From contig CAMZHP010000041.1 of assembly GCA_947306845.1 (NCBI GenBank), positions 1 to 16,080 on the forward strand: a DNA stretch of 16,080 nt, given 5' to 3'. Numbering within the stretch: position 1 is the first letter of the stretch; every line of letters begins with the position of its first letter. The stretch is from an uncultured Prevotellaceae bacterium (lineage in GTDB: Bacteria; Bacteroidota; Bacteroidia; Bacteroidales; Bacteroidaceae). Of the stretch, positions 1-6,917 are shown in pieces. The translations under genes and the position numbers were made by a program. The notes under the pieces were generated by a model. It saw nothing but the letters and a program-made list of their open reading frames with translations. It did not search any database and was not told where the DNA came from.

Positions 1-2
1 CC

Positions 3-938
3 AAGATTGTGGTGGGGCATACTCATCACATCGGATGGTATATGCGCCGTGATGACAGGATAGCCGATTTCCGGCGCTTGGGCCACAATCCTGCCTACCT
101 GACCAGTGTCCATTTCGATACCGACGAGATCTTCTTCTCCAGCGACATCAACAAGGTGGTGGAGCTCTACGACACATTGGTGTTCGTCACTCCATCTCCT
201 TATCTGAAAAACCATCTGAAAAAACTGAAAACACGCATTCGCGACAAGTTCATCGTCACTGCCATCAAAGGCATCGTGCCGGATGAAAACCTTGTGTGCT
301 CGGAATATTTTCATGAGGTGTACGACGTGCCTTATGAGAACCTCGCCTGCATCGGTGGTCCCTCTCACGCCGAGGAGGTGGCACTGGAGCGCCTTTCCTA
401 CCTTACGGTGGGCTGCGCCGACACCGACAAGGCAAAAGCTTTCACAGAGGTGCTCGCCAGCAATTACATCAAGACCAAGACAAGCAGTGATGTGGTGGGT
501 ATCGAATATTCCTCCGTGCTCAAGAATGTCTATGCCATCGCTGCCGGTATCTGCAGCGGACTGAAATACGGCGACAATTTCCTGGCGGTGTTGCTCTCAA
601 ACGCCGTACAGGAGATGTCGCGCTTCCTCAGTGTCATCAGCCCACTCGAGCGCAATGTCTACGACTCAGTCTATCTGGGCGACCTGCTGGTCACCGGCTA
701 CTCCAATTTCTCCCGCAACAGGGTCTTCGGCACCATGATCGGCAAAGGCTACAGTGTGAAGAGTGCTCAGATTGAGATGGAGATGATCGCTGAAGGATTC
801 TTCGGCACCAAGTGCATGAAAGAAATCAACCGGCGGATGCATGTCAACATGCCTATCCTCGATGCCGTTTACAATATCCTCTATGAGCGTATCTCACCAC
901 AAATAGAAATCAAGCTCCTCACCGATAGCTTCAGATAA
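3..938 (+). CDS. gpsA: Glycerol-3-phosphate dehydrogenase [NAD(P)+], 5' end cut by window edge
   Basis: Reduces dihydroxyacetone phosphate to sn-glycerol-3-phosphate for phospholipid synthesis in the cytosol. The reading frame is already open at base 3 (Lys-Ile-Val-Val-Gly-His), so the GTG at 9 is not the true start; the N-terminal GxGxxA dinucleotide-binding loop, about 20 residues, lies outside the window. Counting from base 9, visible landmarks are FVTPSP (59-64), AIKGI (85-89, a conserved active-site lysine), GGPSHAEEVA (116-125) and SSVLKNVYAIAAGIC (168-182), which holds the catalytic lysine at 172. GTMIGKGYSVKSAQ and EMIAEGFFGTKC are typical of the C-terminal substrate domain. It ends TAA at 936-938, about 125 bases before pgi on the same strand with no recognisable promoter between, so co-transcription is likely. 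Family assignment is secure. Confidence 0.96.
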   Translation, partial: KIVVGHTHHIGWYMRRDDRIADFRRLGHNPAYLTSVHFDTDEIFFSSDINKVVELYDTLVFVTPSPYLKNHLKKLKTRIRDKFIVTAIKGIVPDENLVCSEYFHEVYDVPYENLACIGGPSHAEEVALERLSYLTVGCADTDKAKAFTEVLASNYIKTKTSSDVVGIEYSSVLKNVYAIAAGICSGLKYGDNFLAVLLSNAVQEMSRFLSVISPLERNVYDSVYLGDLLVTGYSNFSRNRVFGTMIGKGYSVKSAQIEMEMIAEGFFGTKCMKEINRRMHVNMPILDAVYNILYERISPQIEIKLLTDSFR

Positions 939-942
939 ATGC

Positions 943-1014
943 CTAGAATATCTAGAGAATCTAGAATATCTAGAAAATCTAGATAATCTAGAGCTTCTAG
1001 AAAATCTAGAAAAA
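943..1014. repeat. 9-bp tandem repeat, eight CTAGA-headed units
   Basis: CTAGA recurs at 943, 952, 961, 970, 979, 988, 997 and 1006, exactly 9 bases apart each time. The unit consensus is CTAGAAAAT, with variation only in the last four positions. Two decayed units (CTGGAAATA, CTTGAAAAA) follow after an 11-base step. The array begins 4 bases after the gpsA stop and fills most of the gpsA-pgi spacer. CTAG is palindromic, so the array reads similarly on both strands. No function is known to me. Confidence 0.93.
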
Positions 1015-1063
1015 AACTGGAAATACTTGAAAAAAACAAGCCATATCTATTAAAATCAAGAAA

Positions 1064-2419
1064 ATGAAGAACATCAGTTTAAACCTTACGAAAGCCGCCC
1101 AATTCCTCAGCGAGGGCGCAGTGAAAGCATTTGAACCACAAGTGAAAGCCGCACAGGAAGCCCTTGAGGCAGGCACCTGCCCAGGCAACGATTTTCTCGG
1201 ATGGCTGCATCTGCCATCTTCCATCACCCCCGAGTTTCTCGATGAGGTGCAAGCCACAGCCGAAGTATTGAAAGCCAACTGCGAGGCAGTGGTGGTGGCA
1301 GGCATCGGTGGCAGCTACCTGGGCGCCAAGGCCGTGATTGAAGCCCTGAGCAACTCTTTCGCATGGCTGGTTGGCGACAAGAGCAACCCCACCATCCTTT
1401 TTGCCGGCAACAACATCGGCGAAGACTATCTCTCAGAACTCACCGAATACTTGAAAGGAAAGAAATTCGGCGTCATCAACATCTCCAAGTCAGGCACCAC
1501 CACGGAGACCGCCCTTACCTTCCGTCTGCTGAAAAAGCAGTGTGAGGAGCAGATGGGCAAGGACTTGGCCCGCAAAGTAATCGTGGCTGTTACCGATGCC
1601 AAGCGCGGAGCCGCCCGTACCTGCGCCGACAAGGAAGGCTATAAGAGCTTTGTCATCCCTGACAATGTAGGAGGCCGCTTCTCCGTACTCACCCCTGTAG
1701 GTCTGCTCCCCATCGCCTGTGCTGGTTTCGATATCCGTCAGTTGGTGGCTGGTGCCGCTGAAATGGAGAAGGTATGCGGCAAGGACACCCCGTTCGACGA
1801 GAATCCCGCCGCACAGTATGCTGCCATCCGCAACGGACTCTATCAGGCAGGAAAGAAAATCGAGATCATGGTCAACTACCAACCCAAGCTCCATTTCATG
1901 AGTGAGTGGTGGAAACAACTCTACGGAGAGAGTGAGGGCAAGGACAAAAAAGGCATCTTCCCTGCCTCTTGCGATTTCACCACCGACCTCCACTCCATGG
2001 GACAATGGATACAGGATGGCGAGCGCACCATCTTCGAGACGGTCATCAGCATCGAGCAGCCCAACCGCACCTTGCTGTTCCCCCACGACGAAGAGAACCT
2101 CGACGGACTCAACTTCCTGGCAGGCAAGCGTGTCGATGAGGTGAACAAGATGGCAGAACTCGGCACCCGCCTGGCTCATGTCGACGGCGGAGTACCCAAC
2201 ATCCGCATCGCTGTTCCCGTGCTCAATGAATATTATATCGGACAGCTCATCTACTTCTTTGAGATTGCCTGTGGCATCAGCGGCAATGTACTGGGTGTCA
2301 ACCCATTCAACCAGCCCGGCGTAGAGGCATACAAGAAGAACATGTTCGCCCTGCTCGACAAGCCCGGCTATGAGGCCGACAGCAAGGCCATCAAGGAGCG
2401 CATCGCCTCAGAAGCATGA
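1064..2419 (+). CDS. pgi: Glucose-6-phosphate isomerase
   Basis: Interconverts glucose-6-phosphate and fructose-6-phosphate in glycolysis and gluconeogenesis. At 451 residues it is the short bacterial form (Bacillus-type, about 450) rather than the 550-residue E. coli form. The SIS sugar-isomerase fold is marked by [16 protein letters not shown] near residues 73-88, [16 protein letters not shown] near 140-155 and [14 protein letters not shown] near 204-217. Active-site residues expected in the short form are present: Glu in GESEGK (288-293), His310 in DLHSMGQ, and Lys424 in GVEAYKKN. The ATG at 1064 is preceded by an A-rich stretch rather than a Shine-Dalgarno site, normal for Bacteroidetes. 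The stop overlaps the next gene (ATGA at 2416-2419), so the two are translationally coupled. Nothing looks damaged. Confidence 0.97.
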   Translation: MKNISLNLTKAAQFLSEGAVKAFEPQVKAAQEALEAGTCPGNDFLGWLHLPSSITPEFLDEVQATAEVLKANCEAVVVAGIGGSYLGAKAVIEALSNSFAWLVGDKSNPTILFAGNNIGEDYLSELTEYLKGKKFGVINISKSGTTTETALTFRLLKKQCEEQMGKDLARKVIVAVTDAKRGAARTCADKEGYKSFVIPDNVGGRFSVLTPVGLLPIACAGFDIRQLVAGAAEMEKVCGKDTPFDENPAAQYAAIRNGLYQAGKKIEIMVNYQPKLHFMSEWWKQLYGESEGKDKKGIFPASCDFTTDLHSMGQWIQDGERTIFETVISIEQPNRTLLFPHDEENLDGLNFLAGKRVDEVNKMAELGTRLAHVDGGVPNIRIAVPVLNEYYIGQLIYFFEIACGISGNVLGVNPFNQPGVEAYKKNMFALLDKPGYEADSKAIKERIASEA

Positions 2420-3141
2420 CAGACATCAGCACTGCAATCAACCAATACCTTGACAGACACGGCTTCGGGAGTTTCGCTCCCAAAGCCGTGCTCTTCGACA
2501 TGGACGGGGTCATCTACGACTCCATGCCATTTCATGCCATTGCCTGGGAGAAGAGCATGTCCGAGCAAGGCATTAACATGACACAATCAGATGCCTATTT
2601 GTATGAAGGCATGCGCGGCGTGGAAACCATCAAGAAACTGTTCAAGGATCAGAAAGGCATCATCATCTCTGATGAGGAATCAGAACATTACTACGCCATC
2701 AAGTCAAAATATTTTGCCGACCAAGGTTATGCCCCCAAAATGGCTGGCGTGGAAGCACTCATGCGACAGCTCAAAGAATGGGGCCTCACCATCTGTGTTG
2801 TGACAGGGAGCGGACAACAGTCCTTGCTCGAACGTTTGGAGCGTGACTTTCCCGGATTGCTCCATCACGAGCTGATGGTGACCAGCCATGACGTGTCACA
2901 TGGCAAGCCTGCCCCCGATCCCTACCTGATGGGATTGGAGAAATGCAATGTCCAACCGTGGGAGGCCATTGTCGTGGAGAATGCGCCCATGGGCGTGAGG
3001 GCTGCCTTGGCTGCACGGATCTTCACCGTGGCAGTGAACACTGGTCCGTTGCCTGACAGCATGCTATGGGAGGCGGGTGCCTCTATTGTCGAACACAGCA
3101 TGGATGAATTTCGCCAGCATCTTCTGGCGTGGCACGACTGA
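2416..3141 (+). CDS. HAD-superfamily phosphatase/phosphomutase, beta-phosphoglucomutase-like
   Basis: A cytosolic haloacid dehalogenase-type hydrolase of 241 residues. Motif I is [12 protein letters not shown] (25-36) with nucleophile Asp28 and acid/base Asp30. A helical cap follows ([11 protein letters not shown] onward). Motif II is VVTGSGQQ near 130, motif III the lysine in [10 protein letters not shown] near 160, and motif [14 protein letters not shown] near 175-190. Asn replaces the more usual Asp after Glu in motif IV. The cap and the Asp-x-Asp pair fit the beta-phosphoglucomutase / sugar-phosphate phosphatase subgroup, but the substrate cannot be read from sequence. Overlap with pgi by four bases (ATGA) argues for a sugar-phosphate role, perhaps repair or removal of a side-product of hexose phosphates; that is inference. 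Residues 1-20 precede the domain and may be a short extension. Confidence 0.9.
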   Translation: MTDISTAINQYLDRHGFGSFAPKAVLFDMDGVIYDSMPFHAIAWEKSMSEQGINMTQSDAYLYEGMRGVETIKKLFKDQKGIIISDEESEHYYAIKSKYFADQGYAPKMAGVEALMRQLKEWGLTICVVTGSGQQSLLERLERDFPGLLHHELMVTSHDVSHGKPAPDPYLMGLEKCNVQPWEAIVVENAPMGVRAALAARIFTVAVNTGPLPDSMLWEAGASIVEHSMDEFRQHLLAWHD

Positions 3142-3183
3142 GAATTAAAAATTAAGGATTAAGGATTAAGAATTAAGAATTAT
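3142..3183 (+). repeat. 7-bp tandem repeat RRATTAA, six units
   Basis: Six contiguous heptads, GAATTAA, AAATTAA, GGATTAA, GGATTAA, GAATTAA and GAATTAT, start at the base immediately after the HAD gene's TGA stop. The ATTA core is invariant; only purines vary. The array is likely in the 3' untranslated region of the gpsA-pgi-HAD transcript. Confidence 0.9.
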
Positions 3184-3209
3184 GATTACCATTGCTTGTC
3201 ATGTTCTGT

Positions 3210-3254
3210 ATGTCGGTGTACCTAAGCGACTCCATGTGTGGCCTACCCCGACAT
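3210..3254. other. Inverted repeat upstream of mnmA
   Basis: ATGTCGGTGTA (3210-3220) and TACCCCGACAT (3244-3254) can pair over 11 positions with one mismatch, leaving a 23-base loop. It lies between the HAD heptad array and the mnmA 8-bp array. There is no T-run, so it is not a standard terminator. It may be an operator or an RNA leader structure. The long loop makes it only moderately convincing. Confidence 0.45.
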
Positions 3255-3296
3255 GCAAATCATATGTCTAAACTCCTACACTCCTAATTTCCAAAA

Positions 3297-3363
3297 CTCC
3301 AAATCTCCAAATCTCCAAATCTCCATAAACTCCCAAACTCCCATATTCCTAAACTCCCCCAAA
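3297..3363 (+). repeat. 8-bp tandem repeat CTCCAAAT running into the mnmA start
   Basis: Three perfect CTCCAAAT units (3297-3320) are followed by variants CTCCATAAA, CTCCCAAA, CTCCCATAT, TCCTAAA and CTCCCCCAAA, ending at the base before the mnmA ATG. Weaker related units extend upstream to about 3273. The strand is almost free of G. Any mnmA transcript starting upstream would carry this as its 5' leader. Confidence 0.88.
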
Positions 3364-4455
3364 ATGAACTATGACCTGCTAAAAGAAAAGAAAATTGCCC
3401 TGCTGCTTTCTGGCGGAGTGGACAGTGCCGTGGTGCTGCATGAATTATGTAGCCATGGCTTGCATCCCGACTGTTTCTACATCAAGATCGGTCCGGAGGA
3501 AGATGAGGAATGGGACTGCTCCTCCGAGGAGGATATGGAGATGGCGACTGCCCTTGCCTCCCGCTATGCGTGCCAGCTCAGTGTGGTGGACTGCCATCAG
3601 GATTACTGGGACAAGGTGACTCGCTATACCATGGACAAGGTGCGCGCCGGACTCACGCCCAACCCAGACGTGATGTGCAACCGCCTCATCAAGTTCGGGG
3701 CCTTCGACGAGAAGAAAGGCCATGAGTATGACCTCATTGCCACAGGCCACTATGCCCAGACGGAAATGGAGAACGGCAAGAAATGGTTGTGTACCAGTCC
3801 CGATCCCGTGAAGGACCAAACCGACTTCCTCGCTCAGATTGAGGGGTGGCAGTTGCAAAAAGCGCTGTTTCCCATCGGGCATTACATGAAGGAGGAGGTG
3901 AGGCAGATTGCCGAGCGCGAGCATCTGATCAATGCTCGCCGCAAAGACTCTCAGGGCATTTGTTTTCTTGGCAAGATCAACTACAACGAATACATCCGCC
4001 GCTATTTGGGCGACAATCCCGGCGACGTGGTGGAACTGGAGACAGGCAAGCGCATCGGGCAGCACCGGGGACTTTGGTACCATACCATCGGGCAGCGACA
4101 TGGTCTCGGCTTCGGCGGCGGACCATGGTTTGTCGTGCGCAAAGACATCGCCGGCAATGTGCTTTACGTGAGCAAGGGCTATGAGCCCCGCACTGCCTAC
4201 CGCGACACATTCGCCGTCCATGCTTTCCATTTCCTCACCGATGAAGTGGAGATGACAGAGGTGACCTTCAAGATAAGACACACCCCCGAGTTCCACATCG
4301 CCCGGATGGAAAAGACGGCTGACGGTTGCTACACCGTCCATTCATCAGAAATGCTCCATGGTGTGGCACCTGGACAATTCTGTGTGGTTTACGACAAGGA
4401 GCATCATCGCTGCTATGGTTCCGGGGAAATAGCCCTAGAGGAGCCTGTTCCCTAA
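3364..4455 (+). CDS. mnmA: tRNA-uridine 2-sulfurtransferase (2-thiouridylase)
   Basis: Adenylates and thiolates U34 at the wobble position of tRNA-Lys, Glu and Gln in the cytosol, taking sulfur from a persulfide relay. From the ATG at 3364 it is 363 residues, the normal family size. The N-terminal PP-loop ATP-binding motif is LLLSGGVDSAVV (13-24). Catalytic Cys105 lies in NPDVMCN and the second, persulfide-carrying Cys200 in DSQGICFLGK. The tRNA-recognition and beta-barrel regions carry GQHRGLWYHTIGQRHGLG and the C-terminal GVAPGQFCVVYD. The frame stays open upstream to a GTG at 3238, but those 42 codons are just translated 8-bp repeat (Asn/Pro/Ser/Thr-rich), and the PP-loop is in the right place with the ATG, so 3364 is chosen. 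No clear promoter is seen; it stands alone between two spacers. Confidence 0.96.
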   Translation: MNYDLLKEKKIALLLSGGVDSAVVLHELCSHGLHPDCFYIKIGPEEDEEWDCSSEEDMEMATALASRYACQLSVVDCHQDYWDKVTRYTMDKVRAGLTPNPDVMCNRLIKFGAFDEKKGHEYDLIATGHYAQTEMENGKKWLCTSPDPVKDQTDFLAQIEGWQLQKALFPIGHYMKEEVRQIAEREHLINARRKDSQGICFLGKINYNEYIRRYLGDNPGDVVELETGKRIGQHRGLWYHTIGQRHGLGFGGGPWFVVRKDIAGNVLYVSKGYEPRTAYRDTFAVHAFHFLTDEVEMTEVTFKIRHTPEFHIARMEKTADGCYTVHSSEMLHGVAPGQFCVVYDKEHHRCYGSGEIALEEPVP

Positions 4456-4470
4456 AATGTGTAGGGTTTT
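4450..4470 (+). terminator. Weak hairpin plus T4 at the mnmA stop
   Basis: CCCTA (4450-4454) pairs with TAGGG (4462-4466) around a 7-base loop and is followed by TTTT. The stem overlaps the TAA stop codon at 4453-4455. A second 7-bp pair, TTTTCCC (4467-4473) with GGGAAAA (4485-4491), follows directly. Both stems are short, so terminator activity is a guess. Confidence 0.3.
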
Positions 4471-4518
4471 CCCCTGAAAAGATAGGGAAAAGACGATGGA
4501 GGATAAAAAATAACAAGC

Positions 4519-4526
4519 TATCTTTG
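4519..4526 (+). promoter_or_regulatory. Bacteroidetes -7 box before the beta-barrel gene
   Basis: TATCTTTG matches the TAnnTTTG -7 consensus of Bacteroidetes primary sigma factor promoters and is followed by GC, as is common. It implies a leader of roughly 45-50 bases before the ATG at 4577. No good TTTG -33 element is present 19-21 bases upstream, so the promoter is partial. Confidence 0.5.
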
Positions 4527-4576
4527 CAGCAAAAGAGAGTATCAACCAGTTTTTTCACATCAAAAGACCACACATT

Positions 4577-5278
4577 ATGAGAAAGATGACATTCATAGCA
4601 GCATTGCTCTGCATCCTCGCAGCCATCCCGGCAAGCGCACAGCGCCCCAGAGGTCGCTACACCCCTCCAGCACCGAGAGTAGGCTATTCATCACACCGCA
4701 GCACATACGGCAGAAGCTACGGTTATGTACCCAACACTTACTTCGGCCTGCGATTCGGCCTTTCTGCCTCGCATGTCAGCAGCGATGCCCCCGACCTAAG
4801 TTCCAACAGCAGCAAGTCAGGACTCGATGTCGGTGCAGTGGTGGGCATTCAGATGGCACCGCAAATGCCTCTGTTCTTTGAGACTGGCCTGCTCTATGTA
4901 GAGAAAGGAGGAAAGGGTAAGTTTGATGGCAACAAATTCTCCTACGGTCTCAACTATCTGGAAGTGCCCTTGGTGCTGAAATACTCCGCATACGTAGCAC
5001 CCGGCACTGCCGTGGAGCCTTTTATCGGTGGTTATCTCGCCGGCGGCATCAGCGGCAAGGTGAAAGACTATCGTGACCACGAGGCGTTCAATTCTTTTGG
5101 AAGCAGCGGAGCCAACTTCAAACGTTTCGACGGTGGCATACGTGTCGGCTGCGGTTTGGCCTACGAAATGCTATATGCAGAACTGGGCTACGACTTTGGG
5201 CTGTCCAACATCGGCGACAATGCCTTCGACGACACCCACAACGGCGCTCTGTTCCTCAACATCGGTATGAACTTCTGA
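4577..5278 (+). CDS. Outer-membrane beta-barrel protein (porin-family type), secreted
   Basis: A 233-residue exported protein. A signal peptide is clear: basic MRK, hydrophobic MTFIAALLCILAAI, then PASAQ with cleavage after Ala21. A basic, Tyr/Arg/Pro-rich linker follows (about 22-53). From about 55 the chain has alternating short amphipathic strands rich in Gly, Tyr and Phe (YFGLRFGLSASH, FFETGLLYVEKGG, GLNYLEVPLVLKY, GGIRVGCGLAYEML, YAELGYDFGLSNIG) and it ends in LFLNIGMNF, an aromatic C-terminus typical of barrels folded by BAM. This fits the Bacteroidetes outer-membrane beta-barrel domain class (PF13568/PF13505-like). The ligand or role is unknown. The gene has its own -7 box and ends convergently with the propeller gene, separated only by a 7-bp repeat array. 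Confidence 0.85.
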   Translation: MRKMTFIAALLCILAAIPASAQRPRGRYTPPAPRVGYSSHRSTYGRSYGYVPNTYFGLRFGLSASHVSSDAPDLSSNSSKSGLDVGAVVGIQMAPQMPLFFETGLLYVEKGGKGKFDGNKFSYGLNYLEVPLVLKYSAYVAPGTAVEPFIGGYLAGGISGKVKDYRDHEAFNSFGSSGANFKRFDGGIRVGCGLAYEMLYAELGYDFGLSNIGDNAFDDTHNGALFLNIGMNF

Positions 5279-5313
5279 AAGATTGAAGATTGAAAATTGA
5301 AGATTGAAAATTA
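5279..5313 (+). repeat. 7-bp tandem repeat AARATTG, five units, filling a convergent gene gap
   Basis: Heptads AAGATTG, AAGATTG, AAAATTG, AAGATTG and AAAATTA occupy 5279-5313. They begin at the base after the beta-barrel gene's TGA. The last three bases, TTA, are the complement of the TAA stop of the opposing propeller gene. The whole 32-base gap between the two convergent genes is therefore repeat. The same unit and copy number follow rsgA on the other strand (6883-6917). Confidence 0.92.
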
Positions 5314-6807
5314 ATCTTTCTTCCTTTTTCGGAAAAGAAGCAGAGCGGCGAGAGCAGCCACAGCGACTCCTGCAGCAGCATATCCAAAAAGCGAGCCGCC
5401 ATCGTGTTCTTCCACGGTGGCGGCTGTGTTGTTTTCTTCTGGTGTGTCAGCCTTCCCCTCCAGCACCTCCATGACGGCAGCGCCATCAGTATTGCTGAGC
5501 ACGGGTTCGGGTTCTTCATATTCCACCTCATAAATATTGACGGCATTGCCGCCCTGATTTCCCCTGCCCTGAGAGGTAACGATGACATAACGACCGTCGT
5601 TGGAGATATCAAGGCCCACGGGATAGGAGTCAACATTGATGCTGGCTGCCACCTTCATGGTACGCGAGTCAACCACATACAGTTTGCTGGCGAGGTTGCA
5701 GGCAGCGAACACAAAATGCCCGCTTGGCGACAGTTCAATGGTGCGTGCGCCATCCCCCACCTTGCAGTTCTGCCATCCATTAAGCGTAGCGGTCTTTCCC
5801 GTCAGGCTCTTGGCGGTTTTCAGGAAGGTGTCGAGCGGAATGCGCTGCACATATCCGGCTTTGTTGACACTGAGGTAGAGATATCCATCGCGGATGACCA
5901 GATGCCGCACATTGGGCATCATACCCAGCACGCGTCCCATGTATTTTTGTGTCTCCATGTCAATGACAGCAATTCCCCCGTTGCCACCCATGCATCCCAC
6001 AAGCAGATACTTGTCATCAGGGGTGAACACGGTGCCTCGCAGACAATATCCGCTCTTGTTGTCACGGTCCACCGGCTCTGTGAGGCTATAGTTGAGCGGC
6101 AACACATAGTCGACCACGAGCAAAGCATCATGATACCACTCCTCGGGATTGAGACTGGCCACATTCACCAGTCCGACCGTATTGTTTCCCCAATGGGTGA
6201 TGGCCACATGCCGCCCGTCGTGCGAACATGCCACCATCTTGGGTAGCGGTCCGGTCTCCATGAGGCGCACGATGCTGTCGGTGCGGGTGTCGATGACCGC
6301 TACTGCCGACGGATCCTGCGCATTGAGGTCATAGGTGCGGCGGTAGAAAGGAATCCACAGATAGCGCCCGCCATGCGAGAAAGTACTCTCCACAGGCTTT
6401 CCCATAAACGTATTGAGACGCTCCGTATAGTGGGTAAAGGGATAGAACTTGCTGGGTTTGCTCCACAGAGCGGCATCCTTCTCATCCTCAAACTTATACT
6501 CTATCACCTTGAGGCGCTTGTGGGTCTTCATGTCATAGACCACCGTGGCGCATCCCTCAAGCGAATTGACATAGTATTTTTCTCCGTTGGGGTGGATGTT
6601 GGCCGACTTGGGAGAGTTGATATAGGAATCACAATACTGGCCTGTACTCCCTCTGTAATTGATATGCTTGTTGACAATGGTCAGGTTGACGCCCTCACCT
6701 TTGCTCTGTGTACCCACAGACGGATGAATGGCACCCGACTCATTCTGTGCCACCGCTGTCAGGCTTGCTGCCATCACGGCAACTGTCAGGATAAAATGTC
6801 GAATCAT
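5311..6807 (-). CDS. Secreted YncE-like beta-propeller protein with C-terminal membrane anchor
   Basis: A 498-residue exported protein. The signal peptide is MIRHFILTVAVMAASLTAVAQ, with cleavage likely after Ala20 or Gln21. The body has repeated propeller-blade phrases: VAVIDTRTDSIVRLMETG, MVACSHDGRHVAITHWG, VFTPDDKYLLVGCMGG, IAVIDMETQKYMGRVLG, TIELSPSGHFVFAACN, LYVVDSRTMKVAASI and DISNDGRYVIVTSQG. This matches the YncE / lactonase-type seven-bladed propeller class, proteins that often bind ligands or partners and need not be enzymes. After an acidic linker (about 440-470) it ends with Gly-Gly-Ser, a roughly 19-residue hydrophobic segment (YAAAGVAVAALAALLLF) and RKRKKD. The C-terminus would anchor it in the inner membrane or be a sorting tail. 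It lies 110 bases downstream of rsgA on the same strand and could be read through from it. Confidence 0.85.
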   Translation of the reverse strand: MIRHFILTVAVMAASLTAVAQNESGAIHPSVGTQSKGEGVNLTIVNKHINYRGSTGQYCDSYINSPKSANIHPNGEKYYVNSLEGCATVVYDMKTHKRLKVIEYKFEDEKDAALWSKPSKFYPFTHYTERLNTFMGKPVESTFSHGGRYLWIPFYRRTYDLNAQDPSAVAVIDTRTDSIVRLMETGPLPKMVACSHDGRHVAITHWGNNTVGLVNVASLNPEEWYHDALLVVDYVLPLNYSLTEPVDRDNKSGYCLRGTVFTPDDKYLLVGCMGGNGGIAVIDMETQKYMGRVLGMMPNVRHLVIRDGYLYLSVNKAGYVQRIPLDTFLKTAKSLTGKTATLNGWQNCKVGDGARTIELSPSGHFVFAACNLASKLYVVDSRTMKVAASINVDSYPVGLDISNDGRYVIVTSQGRGNQGGNAVNIYEVEYEEPEPVLSNTDGAAVMEVLEGKADTPEENNTAATVEEHDGGSLFGYAAAGVAVAALAALLLFRKRKKD

Positions 6808-6882
6808 ATTAATGGATGTATGTATGAAGGATGAGAGTTTAATACTCCCAATTTTTTTTATAATCTCTTTTAAATAATTTTA

Positions 6883-6917
6883 TAATCTTCAATCTTAAAT
6901 TTTCAATTTTCAATCTT
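6883..6917 (-). repeat. 7-bp tandem repeat AARATTG, five units, directly after rsgA
   Basis: Read on the minus strand from 6917 down, the heptads are AAGATTG, AAAATTG, AAAATTT, AAGATTG and AAGATTA. They start at the base after the rsgA TGA stop. Unit, number (five), starting point and ATTA-type last unit match the array at 5279-5313, which follows a different gene on the other strand. Between here and the propeller gene the spacer (6808-6882) is plain AT-rich sequence with no promoter I can defend. Confidence 0.92.

Noticed and set aside
943..1014. CRISPR array
   Set aside because: Units are 9 bases with no separate unique spacers and there are no cas genes; it is a simple tandem repeat.
3190..3260. 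tRNA-like gene before mnmA
   Set aside because: The inverted repeat has no cloverleaf, no TTCRA T-loop and no acceptor stem of seven pairs with a proper D-arm.
3238..3363. N-terminal extension of MnmA from a GTG at 3238
   Set aside because: The 42 added residues are translated 8-bp repeat, rich in Asn, Pro, Ser and Thr, and the PP-loop is at its usual distance from the ATG at 3364.
3445..4341. A 298-codon minus-strand reading frame opposite mnmA
   Set aside because: mnmA motifs and catalytic cysteines are intact on the plus strand; the opposite frame is a composition artefact.
5404..6246. A 280-codon plus-strand reading frame opposite the propeller gene
   Set aside because: It lies wholly inside a convincing signal-peptide-bearing propeller gene and has no domain or promoter.
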